Shown here piece after piece: positions 10,857-22,126 of a DNA stretch of 64,000 nt (its first letter is position 1; each line of letters begins with the position of its first letter). The notes beneath the pieces were generated by a model. That model ran no database searches, was not told where the DNA came from, and was given only the letters and a program-made list of their open reading frames with translations. Both the position numbers and the translations under genes were made by a program. Source of the stretch: Begonia masoniana (lineage: Eukaryota > Streptophyta > Magnoliopsida > Cucurbitales > Begoniaceae); contig CM039502.1 of the NCBI GenBank assembly GCA_022432975.1, forward strand, positions 69,527,318 to 69,591,317. Reading direction: 5' to 3'.

Positions 10857-12887
10857 TGTAACACCTGGTTTCAATATAAATCAAAATAAGTTATTAAACG
10901 GAGGTATATAATCTTAAGGTTTAAAAATTTAGTGAAATGTTGATTAGGTTATTAAGTGACTAGGCAGGGGCAAGATGGTAATTGTGAATTTATATTGTGG
11001 ATAATGTATTTAAGGGAAGTGTTAATGAGGTAGCCGCCACTGTTTCATTCCATTTCCTCTTCCACTCTCAGCTCCTCAGCTTAGCAGAGCGCGATAGGAG
11101 ACCCTCTTCGATCCCTCCAGCGATTTCCTCAGAACTAGGTGAGTTTTGCTTCTATTTCTTTCTACATTGTAACTGTCGAGGGTTGATAAATGAAGTTTTG
11201 AGAATGCGGTATGTGGGTGCTAGTTTCGGTTTATGAGTTGAATCGGGAATGCACTACGATTAGGGCTTCCAAACTAATTTCCTTAGCTTTCTGGGTAGCT
11301 AGAAAGAAGTTTGACAAAAGTTTAAATTAATGTTCGATTTATGGAACTAGGTTTGAGCAAACTCCCGAGGGAGAGGTTTCAACAAGCTTCCCAGGAGACC
11401 AGGTAAGTGAAGTTTGCTTGTGCCTTCGGGCCTACATCACAAAACGTTAGGGTTATGATTACTTGTGTGAATCTGTATTCTATGCATCATGTTTTTAAAA
11501 CATACGAAAATGAATTTGAATGCATGATTGGCATGGTAATGATTGAACATATTGAAACAGTCATGAGAATCAGTTTCACTGTTAAGGGAATTAATCCACC
11601 CCTTAATGAGACAGGGATGTATGTACTTTGGGAGAGTTGATCCAACTCCCAACTTCACAGGGGGATCTGAACAGGAGAATCAGTTTCACTGTTAAGGGAA
11701 TTAATCCACCCCTTAATGAGACAGGGATGTATGTACTTTGGGAGAGTTGATCCAACTCCCAATTTCACAGGGGGATCTGAACAGAAACGAAGCATGAGCA
11801 ACTGAGTTGAGAAAGTAGAAATTGCATATTAGGAATTTATATTTCGTTGTTTCATTTCTTGTTGGCTTTACTTACTTAGCATTAGGCTAATAGATGAGTT
11901 TTGTGATGTAGGTGTTGAGGACACTGCAGGTGAGTTTCCTGAGTGCACAGAAGATTGATGTGGTTGGAGGAGTACATCCACGTCTCGGCTTGGTAAACTG
12001 ATGAGGCGGGTTAACTGGTGTCAGCAGTTGTTGAGGTTTAGTAGATAACGATTGGTCTGAGTATGTTGAGTTTTCATGACAGTAGAAATTTTAGCATTTT
12101 GAATACGTTTTGAGATCTACTGATACTAGTAATCTGTTGAGTTTTAAACGTTGATTTTTACTGGATTTGACTAATGCTATGGTTGAGTTGTTTCTGAATG
12201 GTTTTCGAGAAGCAAGCAAATTCCTTTCTGTAGATAGTGTTGTGTTTTATGTCATCCGTTGATGTCGAGTGTTTTGGCTCGTAGGATGATATAGGAGTTA
12301 TGTTTTGTCGTTTAGTGACCGGATGACAAATCTTATGTTTTGTCGTTTAGTGATCGGAAGACAAATCTTATGTTTTGTCGTTTAGTGACCGGAAGACAAA
12401 TTTTACGTTTTGTCGTTTAGTGACCGGATGACAAATTTTACGTTTTGTCGTTTAGTGACCGGAAGACAAATTTTACGTTTTGTTGTTTAGTGACCGGATG
12501 ACAAATCTTACGTTTTGTCGTTTAGTGACCGGATGACAAATCTTATGTTTTGTCGTTTAGTAACCGGTGGGGGTCTTCAAATAGCTTTCCCCTTTTTGTT
12601 GACTTTGTTCAGCGGACGATGAATTTGACTTTTGCAACCTTTAAAGTGTTTTCACGAGTTAAACCTTTGCTTCTTAACCGATTGTTTCTTAACGTTTTCC
12701 CACGCTTATTTCGACATGGTTTTGTTTTATTTTATTTTTGTTTAAACGATTTCCTCTGCAAGTTTTCATGTTTTATTAAATGTCCAAATTTTGAATTTTG
12801 AACGAAGTTTTAATTTGGTCTAAGTTTTCATAGAAAGTTTCGGACTTATGAGTAACAAACCGGGTTCAGTAAACTCGGGGTGTTACA
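10857..12887 (+). mobile_element. Solo LTR, family C, nested in solo LTR B
   Basis: It runs from TGTAACACCTGGTTTC to CTCGGGGTGTTACA, 2,031 bases, flanked by ACAGC at 10852-10856 and 12888-12892. A TATA-like TATTTAAG stands near 11008. Exon-like and intron-like segments follow, with the leader arms CCTACATCACAAAAC (11431-11445) and GTTTTGTGATGTAGG (11898-11912), exact complements. A duplicated cassette at about 11570-11785 and a 35-bp tandem repeat at 12301-12566 lie downstream. Confidence 0.93.
12301..12566. repeat. 35-bp tandem repeat, about 7.5 copies, in the nested family C LTR
   Basis: Units begin TGTTTTGTCGTTTAGTGACC and recur every 35 bases from 12301 to the last start at 12546. Units vary at a few positions (CGGATGAC or CGGAAGAC). 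It lies about 320 bases from the LTR 3' end, where other family C LTRs carry other minisatellites. Confidence 0.9.
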
Positions 12888-13010
12888 ACAGCGATCGATC
12901 GCTGCAATGTGCAGCGATCGCTCGCTGCCATCGCTGCACAATGCAGCGATCGCTCGCTGCTAGCGATCGCTTAACACAGCGATCGCTCGCAACCAGCGCC
13001 CAGTCTCCAC
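12888..13010. repeat. GCGATCGC / CGATCGATCG palindrome cluster
   Basis: The second half of solo LTR B resumes with closely packed GCAGCGATCGCTCGCTGC-type palindromes. The first half of the cluster is at 10795-10856 on the other side of the nested LTR. Similar CGATCGATCG words occur in LTRs D (41130-41310), G (52330-52385) and I (59450-59485). Confidence 0.75.
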
Positions 13011-13674
13011 CCTTCTTCTTTCTTCCCTTCACTTCTTTCTTCTATACAATTTTTATACAATTGCTCTCTGGAATCCGAATTCCAGAGAGCAAACACCAAC
13101 TTTTCTTTCACCTTCCCCTGCACACCAAACACTTCAACACATCTCCCATTTCATCCATAATTACCATTAACGTACAATTTACACATACTCTAAACGCACT
13201 TAAACATGTGATAAAAACTTTCTAAAAAACGAACGGCGTGGATAGCTCTAAAAAACCGAGCATATCCGTACCAATCTAAAACCATTCAAAACATTTCTGT
13301 AACATTAAATAAAAGCTTTAACCAAAACATTTTCTATATACCAAACGTTGAACCATGAATAAACCTATAACTACCAGTACCAAGCATCCTATAATGTCTA
13401 TACAAAGTTATCAAACAATCTCAAAACACCTAACCATACACCCACGGGTCAAAATACGCCTCGACTGCTCAGCACACTCCCACGGGCCATTCTCCGTCAA
13501 CTGCATCACTCCTCAGGTGGTGGGATCTCGTAGTCACCTGTATCAGGATCACCTACATCATACAGACACCTATGAGATAAAAATCTCAGTAAACTCTACG
13601 TAAATGCAGATGCGTACAGATGCGTGCAGAACATATGTCATTCGTTAAACATGCAGATATCAGATTCAGATTCA

Positions 13675-13945
13675 TTACGTTGCAGACAGATTGTCACCGA
13701 GGCTAACCCACCTCGCCGTGACCAGATAACAGATTACATAGATTTTGTTGATTCATTTTACTTTTTAATTAGGTCGTAGACAGAATGTCACCGAGATCTA
13801 AACCATCTCGCCGTGACCAGATAACAGATTACGTAGATTCATTTCGTTCGTTGGTTCGTTTTACTTTTTAATTAGGTCGCAGACAGATTGTCACCGAGGC
13901 TAAACCACCTCGCCGTGACCAGATAACAGATTACGTAGATTCATT
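13675..13945. repeat. Three imperfect copies of a roughly 95-bp repeat in solo LTR B
   Basis: Each copy carries GTCACCGAG, then CCTCGCCGTGACCAGATAA, then a GATTACGTAGATTC-like end. GTCACCGAGG and CCTCGCCGTGAC can pair, so each copy is a potential hairpin. The block lies between the two leader arms, as do the cassettes in families A and C. Confidence 0.75.
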
Positions 13946-15156
13946 TCGTTCTCTTAACCAGATGCTTTAAATGACATGATGCATGAGCAGTCAAATGCAT
14001 AAAGTAAACAAACAACATGTATACCATCAGGACTATAAACAAACATAACCTATAAACAACTAACCTAACTACCCAACCAAAACAATTTAAACAAAAGCAT
14101 CTCAAAAACTCCTCGAGACGACTTCGACGTACGGTGTAGGCCAATCGGCCAGAGAAGATCACGAGAACTTACCTCGTGTCCAAAGCAGCTCAAGCTCCGT
14201 CCACGAGCGTTGTTTGTCTGAAGCAAAACACAATAGCGACGTTAAAACGAGTTTAAGCTATCGATCGTCCAAATTTACAAAACCTTAACTAAGGAAACTT
14301 CCTAAAGTTCTAATCCAATTCATTGAGCTATTTATTCGAGCAATTTACGCTCGGCACCTCAATTTCCAATTTACGAGTTTTTCCTAAAATCTCAAAATTT
14401 CACAAATTCTAACATTTTTCCTAAATCAATTAGATTAGTCCAATAACGTCCAATACGTTCAATATATACTTAATTACGGCAAACCTATTAATTACGAACC
14501 CTTAATCGACGTTTTAACGAAAACCTAAACGAAAACCCTAAACGTTAAACTCTACGAAACTCAAAAACTAACGTCCGAAAGCTGTAGAATCTTACCTAGG
14601 ACGTTGATCGGAGGAGAAAAAGTGAAGAACAGAGGACGAACGGATCGCCGGCGTGGAGAGAACGTCGACGGCAGAGAGGGAGAGTCGAGAGAGAAGAGAG
14701 AACTTTGTTCTCTGGAGAACGATTTTCATAAATGAAAATCGTTTAAGGCTTTTGCCTTTTTAATAAATTTAATTGGTCAAATGACCATATTGCCCTTAGT
14801 ACTTAATTCTATTTGTTTCGTCATTTGTTTCGTTAATTAACTAGCTATTCGGTTTCTCCAAACTTCTATATTTCACCAATAAGTCCAACTTATTAATTGG
14901 GTTCTATTAAAACTGTCCGTTTGCAAATCGGACCTCGTTTACTATTTTTACTAAAACGTCATTCATATTACGAGAAACGTAATTTCTCGAAATATGGCAT
15001 TGTTACTCCGAAAATTCTCATAATTTTCTTATAATTTCTATTAATTATTAAGATCCCAACGAAACTTTCTGTTCGTAAAACGGGCTTGATTTGACATATT
15101 TACAAAAATACCATTTATATTAAAGTATTAATATCCCGAAAAGCCGGGATATTACA

Positions 15157-16064
15157 CTTTCTGTAATAACCAGCTAACCCGATAAAACTTCGTACCTCAC
15201 TGGCATTTCTCGGTCTCGGCCATTCTTTCACTGCCAGAATCTTGGCTGGATCCACAGACACTCCTTCTGCAGACACCACATGGCCTAGGAAGTTAATCCT
15301 GCTCAACCAGAATTCACACTTCGATAGTTTGGCGTACAATCGATGCTATTTTAGAGTTGATAGCACAATAGCCAAGTGCTCTTCATGCTCCACCTCATTC
15401 CGAGAATAAACTAGGATGTCGTCGATGAAAACGATTACAAATTTATCCAAGAAATCCTGGAATATCTTGTTCATCAAGTCCATAAATGCCGCCGGGGCAT
15501 TAGTCAACCCAAACGACATCACCAAGAATTCATAGTGTCTGTATCGGGTCCTGAATGTGGTCTTTGGAATATCATCAGCTCTGACCTTCAATTGATAATA
15601 ACCAAAGCGCAAGTCAATCTTTGAGAATACCCAAGCCCCTTGTAGCTGGTCAAAAAAATCGTCGATCCTCGGCAACGGGTACTTATTCTTGATAGTCAAT
15701 TTGTTCAGCTCACGGTAGTCAATACACATACGTAGGGACCCATCCTTCTTCTTAACAAATAGGACTGGAGCACCCCACGGAGAGAAGCTAGGGCGTACAA
15801 AGCCCTTGTCCACCAATTCATTTAGCTAGTCTTCAACTCCCTCAGCTCTATTGGCGCCATACGGTGCGGATTCTTCGATACCGGTTCAGCACTAGGACAT
15901 ATATCAATCTCAAATTTGATTTCACGATCAGATGGCAATCCCAGTAAGTCATCTAAGAAAACCTTTGAGAAGTCTCGAACTACCGGAATATTTTGAAGTT
16001 CCACCTCACCTTGCCTTTGAACATCAACTACGTGGGCAAGAAATCCGACGCATTCTGACCTCAT
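15157..16064 (-). pseudogene. Reverse transcriptase N-terminal part, family A element (broken)
   Basis: Minus-strand translation gives the linker LPSDREIKFEID, then the palm and fingers: [40 protein letters not shown], and the catalytic [27 protein letters not shown] and [11 protein letters not shown] follow, up to solo LTR B. Stops interrupt the frame at 16065-16067 (TAG before this piece), 15819-15821 (TAG after ELKTS) and 15343-15345 (TAG after VLSTLK). The active-site aspartates are still present, so decay is by nonsense changes, not loss of the domain. Confidence 0.9.
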
Positions 16065-16067
16065 CAG

Positions 16068-17496
16068 CTATTGAGCTTTCAAGGAGGATATAACAGGCAT
16101 ACTGTGTTTCTTTGGTATTGCCTGATAGGAGAACTCCACCTCATTCGGGCGCTTAAAAGACACGAGCCCAGACCTGCAGTTGATGGTGGCGTGATGTCTA
16201 AACAGCAAGTCCATCCCCATAATTACCTCGTATCCTTTCATACTGATGATGATAAGATTGACATACAATTTCTGGTCTCTGACTGACACTATATTACCCT
16301 GCACTGCCTGCTCGGAGTGCATAAACTCTCCAGATGGTAGCATGACACTGTAGGGTTGATCTGACAGCACAATACATAAGTTCTCCCTACCCACAAAGTC
16401 CATTGCCACAAACGAATGTGTGGCCCCCGTGTCCAACAAAGTATAAGCAGGTGCATTACAAATTAATATTGTACCTGTGATCGCTGTGTGTCGAGCATCA
16501 TCATCTTCCTCTATCATTGCACAAACCCTCAGCACGACACGATTCGGCCTCGTGTCAGGCATCGGACAATCCTGGACTTGATGGCCCTCCTTTTCGCATC
16601 GGAAGCATCGGCCAGTAAAGAGCCTGCATTCCCCCGTATGATTCCTCTGGCAATGCGGGCATACAGAAAGCTGAGGAGCTCCCATTGGTCTTTTCCCTCT
16701 GTCTTGATAAACAGCAATCTCATTGGGCCTCTTAACGCCCCTGTTCTGTTGCTGCCGTGGTTGCCCAAACTGACCCCATTGTTGTGGCTGTTGAGGGACA
16801 TCATGTAGGATTCTCTTTGAAGTATCTCTATACCTTTGAGACTTCACCTCTAAGGCTTCCAACTGATAAGCCTTGGCCACTACCTTCATATATGGGGCCT
16901 CGTCAAATCCCCCGTAAGAGGTCCAGCTTCAAACCATGAATAAATTGGTGTACCTTGTTCTCGTTGGTGGCCACTAGATGAGGTGCATAACGGGATAGTG
17001 ACTCGAACTTTTGAACATATTCGGCCACTGATCCAAATTGACGCATTCGAGAGAACTCAATCATCTTTTCTTTCCTCACACTGCAGTCAAAATACTTCTC
17101 ATAGAATAGCTTCTTGAACCCTTCCCAGCTCAATGCCACCGTAGTTGATTGTATGGTGTCCCACCAAAATCCAACACTTTTGGTGAGATGAAACGAGGCA
17201 CATATCACCTTCTTGTTTTCCTCCACTTCTGCATAGTTGAACATACGTTCGATTTGCCGGATCCATTCTTCGGCGTGAGTAGGATCTGTTGATAAGCCGT
17301 CGAATATAGGCGGTTGAAGGCACCGAAATCTCTCTCCACTAGTGTCACGTGGAGCATTTGCACGGTTGTTGTTCCCATTATCAGCCATCATGGGCTCCAT
17401 CATTCGAGACTGAACGCCGACAAGCTCGGTTAAACGGTCAAGGGCATCGACCCTATCATTTTGCTCACCGTAGTGTCCTCTCACCATTTTATGCAA
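16068..17496 (-). pseudogene. gag and protease, family A element (frameshifted)
   Basis: The minus-strand frame from 17496 encodes a Ty3-type gag: PPIFDGLSTDPTHAEEWI, WWDTIQ, FYEKYF, MRQFGSVAEYVQKFESLSRY. It hits a stop near 16903 after a one-base frameshift; the rest continues in another frame from 16889. The second piece has a linker rich in Q, a CCHC knuckle (CFRCEKEGHQVQDC) and the aspartic protease motif LLDTGATHSFV, followed by the protease-end GMDLLFRHHATI. It ends at a TAG at 16065-16067. Gag forms the particle; the protease would mature the polyprotein. This copy cannot make either as one chain with pol. Confidence 0.88.
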
Positions 17497-17635
17497 ATTA
17501 TGTTCATAATAAGGAACTTAACTTAATAAACTAAAACAGATACAAAAACTTAAACACTTACAATTGGTGGAGCGATCTCACGTGGCGAATTGCGAAGTCA
17601 AACAGTTTACAGAATCGCTTTTAAAACCCGGTTTC

Positions 17636-17647
17636 GCTCTGATACCA
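17636..17647 (-). other. Primer-binding site of the large family A element
   Basis: On the minus strand this reads TGGTATCAGAGC, the complement of the initiator tRNA-Met 3' end used by many plant Ty3/gypsy elements. Four bases separate it from the end of the 5' LTR. Confidence 0.88.
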
Positions 17648-20600
17648 TAACTGTGACGACCCCCAACCCGTTCGGGGCCGAGAGCCATCACTCCAGACAT
17701 TTAAAAGAAAACGGGACATATTTTTTTTTGAACTTTCAAAACGTTTTAAACTTTATACGGAGAAAACTCTCACTGGAATTGAAAACTGTAAGGCAATTTA
17801 AAAAAAAAAAAATCAGGTTACATGAATAAATAACAGAAGAAGACAGGAAGACAGAAGTAAAAATAGACTTTGGACGTTTAAAACAGCAGGCAGAATTTGG
17901 ACGTTTAAAACAGTAGGCCAAATGGACTTTGAAAACAGAAGGAAAGAACAAATGAACAGAACACAACAAAAAAGAATAGGAACATAAAAATTGTGGACGT
18001 TTAAAATAGCAAGGGATTTTGACATTTGGACGTAAAAACTTTTGCCCTCTTTTAAACTCTTAAACCTGAAGACGTGAAGACAGGAAAAACATGAAACAGA
18101 GATGGACGACTGGAGTGAATAAGCAGAATAAAAAAGGAAATAAAAATGGGAAAACGTAAACTGAAAGACATACTGTGGAAGGCTACAGTAGCCGTGGACA
18201 ATCGGGAGCTGTGGACAATCACACAGAAGATAGAATCTGTGGACGTTTGCACTAAAAGACAAAAGCAGTGGACACAGGAGTCCGTGGACGTTTGCAATAA
18301 AAGTCAAAAACAGTGGATACAGGAATCCGTGGACGTTTGCACTAAAAGACAAAAATAGTATACACAGGAGTCCGTAGAAGTTTGCACTAAAAGACAAAAA
18401 TAGTGGACACAGGAGTCCGTGGACGTTTAAAATCAAAGACAGACTTTGGACTTTTAAAATAACAGGCAGACTCTCGGCGACGTTATCGTGGACGATAACT
18501 TTGGACGATAACACATAGCCGAATAAAAAAACAGAAACCGAAGGTAAAATGGACCATTCTTTTGAAGGCAGAATGGACGTGGACGACTGTTTTACAGAAT
18601 AGAATGACAACTGTTTTACTGAAGGCGTGGACGACTAACACTTAGCCAAATACTTAAAAACTAGAAAGACAGAAACTGAAAGGCATAAAAACGGAAGGCA
18701 TGAACGACTATTTTCAAAGGCAATGTGGACGTTTAAAAATAACAGGCAGACTTTGGACTTTTAAAACCCGATTCAAAACATAATTTTGGACATCAGAAAA
18801 CACGCAGAAGTTTAAGTAATCAAACTGCTTAGATAGCTCTAAAACCAGAGATAATCTATGCACAACCTAAAAGAGGAAAACTCCAAGCAGTTCCAGAATA
18901 TTTCAAAATGTATATTCAACTGTCAAATACAAGGGTTTAAGAACTTAAACATCAAAACCTATACATTATCAAAATTTTCAACAGAATCCCAACAGAGTTT
19001 TAAAACATCAACTCAAATTTTGTACATCAGTTTTAAGATTTCAAAAACTGTACAGGACTGGACATAACTTTCAAAAATATATTTTTCACAGGAATAACCT
19101 TTGTCTGACTGCAGCAACCAATCCCCACGAGCTCGATCCGCCAACTACATAAACTCATCAGCTTGAGGCACAAAGTCCTCGTCTGGGGGATCCGTACCTA
19201 CAACAGGGAGTTCAACTATGAGCCTAGAGGTCAGTAAGAACATGAAATGCGGTGATGCGTATGTTGTGCAAGAACATTTTCAAATACATGAACATTACAT
19301 TACTTTACATTACGTTCACTTGACAGGAAGGTATAAGTAGGAAGAAGAGCTGGCGCAACAGGAGTACATGCCACAACAGGAGTACATGACAAGATGTCAG
19401 TCCTCGTCCACACTTAACCATACATTACATTACAGGTTTTATTTTTCTTAACTTCAAATCTGGTGCTGAAAACATTTTCGGGGTTTTCCAGAAAATGTGT
19501 ATGCATGAACAGGTATGATGCTTAAACTCAACATATACAGGTGACAGAATAAAAACAACGGGAAACAAAACACAAAGAACACGTTTAACTTAAAGCATAA
19601 CCAACGACCTAACTACCCAAACCGAAAACCTAGTACCTCTATGCTGTATGGCCTTAAGGGCCAACTTATACTCATGAACTTACCTGTTGTCTGAAACACA
19701 GTAAGCTTTGTTCGTGAAACTTCGGTGATGCACGAACCTATGACGTGCATGAAAAGAAAAATTAACGGAGCTGCAAATGCTAACTAATAACTTAGTAGAA
19801 TATGCTTCAAACTCCATTCAAACCTTTAGAAAACAAACCAACGTGTTTTCTGTAACACCCGGCATTTTCGATCGGAAAATTATCCCTCGAATTGTCGAAC
19901 AAGGTTAGGTTTATATTAATATAACGTATGAGTTGGTGAAATTGTTGGAATGTTTAGTGGAAAACTAAACTAAGGTGTAATCAAAACATTCATTTAGTTA
20001 GAAATGATGTTTTAGTTAAAAACAAATGGAAGGGCAAATTAGGAAGAAATTAAGGTTGGTGGGAGAAATTGAATGGATGATTGACACTTGGCAAACTTGT
20101 TTAAGAAGCCATACTCTTTTCTCTCCCCTCCTACGTGAAACCATCACTTTCTCTTCTCTGCTCTTTCCATTTCCTTCTCTGTTTCTTCTCTTTTTGGCGA
20201 TTCAAACCTTTCTAGAAGATTTCATCTCTCCTCTTTTCTTCTATTTCCTTCAGCAAAGGTAAACATCCACTTATGCTAATGAGGTTGGACAAGCTAAAAT
20301 TTGAGTTTTGTTGAAGTTTAGGGTTAAGACATTTTGGAGAAAACTCACTGTTCTTGGATGAAAACATGTTGGATTGTTTTCTAAAAGTCTGAATGGAGTC
20401 AGGAGAGTATGTAGTAAACATTCTTCAGCTTGTTTATTTTCTGAACGTGCATGTACAGGTTCGAGCATTTCCGAGACGTTCAAGATTTCTGACACCGCAG
20501 CAGACAGGTAAGTTCATAAGCATAGATCCGGCCCTTAAGGCCCTACATCAAGGAGGTACTAGGTTTTCTGTTCTGTCGGGTTGTTTTGGGTAGAAGAGTT

Positions 20601-21236
20601 AGAGTTATGTTCTGAAATGTCTGGCTTTGATTTATCTCCTGCTGTCTATTGTTTTATTCTGTTATCTGCCAATTAAACTTCAGGCACCGTTCATGCATGC
20701 ACTGTTTTTCTGAAAATCCATGCAAAACCGATTTCTGTACACTGTTTGAAATTAATATGATAAAATCCGACTGAAATGTACCAGGTTAAGTGTGGGACGG
20801 GGACTGGCCCCTCTGGTTTTATCCCTCCCTGGGAATCTGAAAATATTGTCCCTGGCAAGGACCCTTTGGTTTTATCCCTCCCTGGAAATCTAAAAACTGC
20901 CGTGCCTGATAGTGCACCTACTGAACCAGTTCCCCTATAAGCCCCACTTAATTCTTCTGCCACTGTAATGTAATGTTCTGTTCTGTCACTGAATTTATGA
21001 AAGTTCATGCATTGCATATGCACCACTGCATTCTGATTATGTCCTTACTGAGTTTTAGACTCATAGATGAACTCCCTGTTGTAGGTACAGATCCCGTGGA
21101 TGAGGACTTGGTGTGTAGCACCCGGTTCCATTAAACCCAATTTAATTTGTCAAATTAAGATGTGCAAATATGGATTAGGTTAATGAATGGATATGCAAGG
21201 GCATTATGGTAAATTAAAAACTTATTAGTGGATAAC

Positions 21237-21246
21237 CTATTTAAAA
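21237..21246 (+). promoter_or_regulatory. TATA-like box of the family C LTR
   Basis: CTATTTAAAA is kept at the same distance from the LTR start in the other family C LTRs (TATTTAAG near 11008 and near 49323; TTAAATA reversed near 34190). It would place transcription start in the TTAGCCGCCACTG region that follows. This is a prediction. Confidence 0.5.
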
Positions 21247-21354
21247 AAAATTTATTGAGCTTAGCCGCCACTGTTCATTCTTGCTCTCGGTTTTCAGCTC
21301 AAACCAGCAGACTTCCCAGGCGATTTCCTTCCCCGAGTCCGTTCGCCGAGCTAG

Positions 21355-21578
21355 GTAAGTTTCTACCTCGATTTTTCTGACTTAGTAACTAAGGAAGATT
21401 GTATGGGGGAGTGTTAGATATGTATTTTGAGAACTCATCAGGAAAGTGAGTAGATTCGGGTTTAGCATAGAATCAGTAATGCTTGGCAATCAGAACTCCC
21501 AACTATTCCCTTAGGTTTTCTGAATGCCTTAGAATGAGGTTTAGTACAGGTTGACTTAATGTTCTGTTTATGTTCTAG
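21355..21578 (+). other. Predicted leader intron 1, family C
   Basis: CTAG|GTAAGT matches the plant donor consensus and TGTTCTAG|GTGAG the acceptor. The 3' LTR copy keeps both. Family A and B LTRs have matching donor and acceptor words at the same place. Splicing is inferred from sequence only. Confidence 0.45.
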
Positions 21579-21629
21579 GTGAGAAAGATCCCGAAGAAGC
21601 TCCTAGCCGAGCACTCGCCAAGAATCCAG

Positions 21630-22126
21630 GTAAGTAGAGTTTGTTTGTGCCTTCGAGCCTACATCACAAAACAGTAGGATTTATGTATGTTTTGTATGTT
21701 TATTTTCCAGTTGTCATGCATCATGTTTTTGAAAGATTACGAAAATGAATTTACATGAAACGCATGGTAAGTGTGAGCAGGATGATCAGAACAACTGTTA
21801 AGGGGGATTAATCCGCCCCTTAACTGAGAACAGAGGATTGAGGTTTTGGGAAAAGTGATCCACTTCCCAATCCTACAGGGGGATCAGACCAGTTAACTGT
21901 TAAGGGAATTAATCCGCCCCTTAATTGAGATCAAAGGATGTATGCTTTGGGGAATGACTGATCCACTTTCCCATCGTACAGAGGGATCAACAGAGAACGA
22001 ATTTGAATACAACTGAGATGAGAAAGTAGAGACCGCATGTTTAGAGAAATTATTGCTTCATTGATCCATTTCATTCATCGCTCTACTTGCTTAGCATTAG
22101 GCTAATAGATGAGTTTTGTGATGTAG
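21630..22126 (+). other. Predicted leader intron 2 with paired ends, family C
   Basis: The donor is CCAG|GTAAGTAGAG and the acceptor TTTTGTGATGTAG|GTGAAG, with a branch-point-like GGCTAATAG upstream of the acceptor. CCTACATCACAAAAC (21658-21672) is the exact reverse complement of GTTTTGTGATGTAGG (22113-22127), which contains the acceptor. In an RNA this would bring donor and acceptor together and bury the acceptor in a stem. The 3' LTR has the same arms at 28320-28334 and 28775-28789. Confidence 0.6.
21790..21990 (+). repeat. Two hairpin cassettes inside predicted intron 2, family C
   Basis: Each cassette of about 100 bases holds a hairpin with stem GTTAAGGGG / CCCCTTAAC (first copy 21797-21824), a second one around GATCCACTT with GGGAA and TTCCC sides, and a GGGGATCA end. 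Equivalent duplicated cassettes are in the family C solo LTRs (11570-11785; 49860-50045; reversed near 33420-33620 and 37555-37760). Confidence 0.7.

Larger units (their letters stand above)
10463..15156 (-). mobile_element. Solo LTR B, family B, inside pol of the large element and itself interrupted
   Basis: Plus-strand ends are TGTCACGACCCTAATACTG and GCCGGGATATTACA. The CTTTC duplication at 10458-10462 matches 15157-15161, and joining the flanks restores pol reading through YYRK into the next residues, which confirms insertion into a coding frame. Its own sequence is 2,663 bases once the nested family C solo LTR (10857-12887) is removed. Leader arms are CCTACATCATAC at 13552-13563 and GTACGGTGTAGG at 14129-14140. 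Its 3' end is rich in GCGATCGC and GTTCACGTGAAC palindromes. Confidence 0.92.

Noticed and set aside
11041..11237. Short frames near LTR leaders (for example a 79-residue frame) as coding exons
   Set aside because: The predicted leader exons are not conserved in frame between LTR copies, so they are treated as untranslated leader.
16071..17534. Plus-strand frames opposite gag
   Set aside because: They are shadows of the minus-strand gag and protease, which have clear motifs (CCHC, DTGA).
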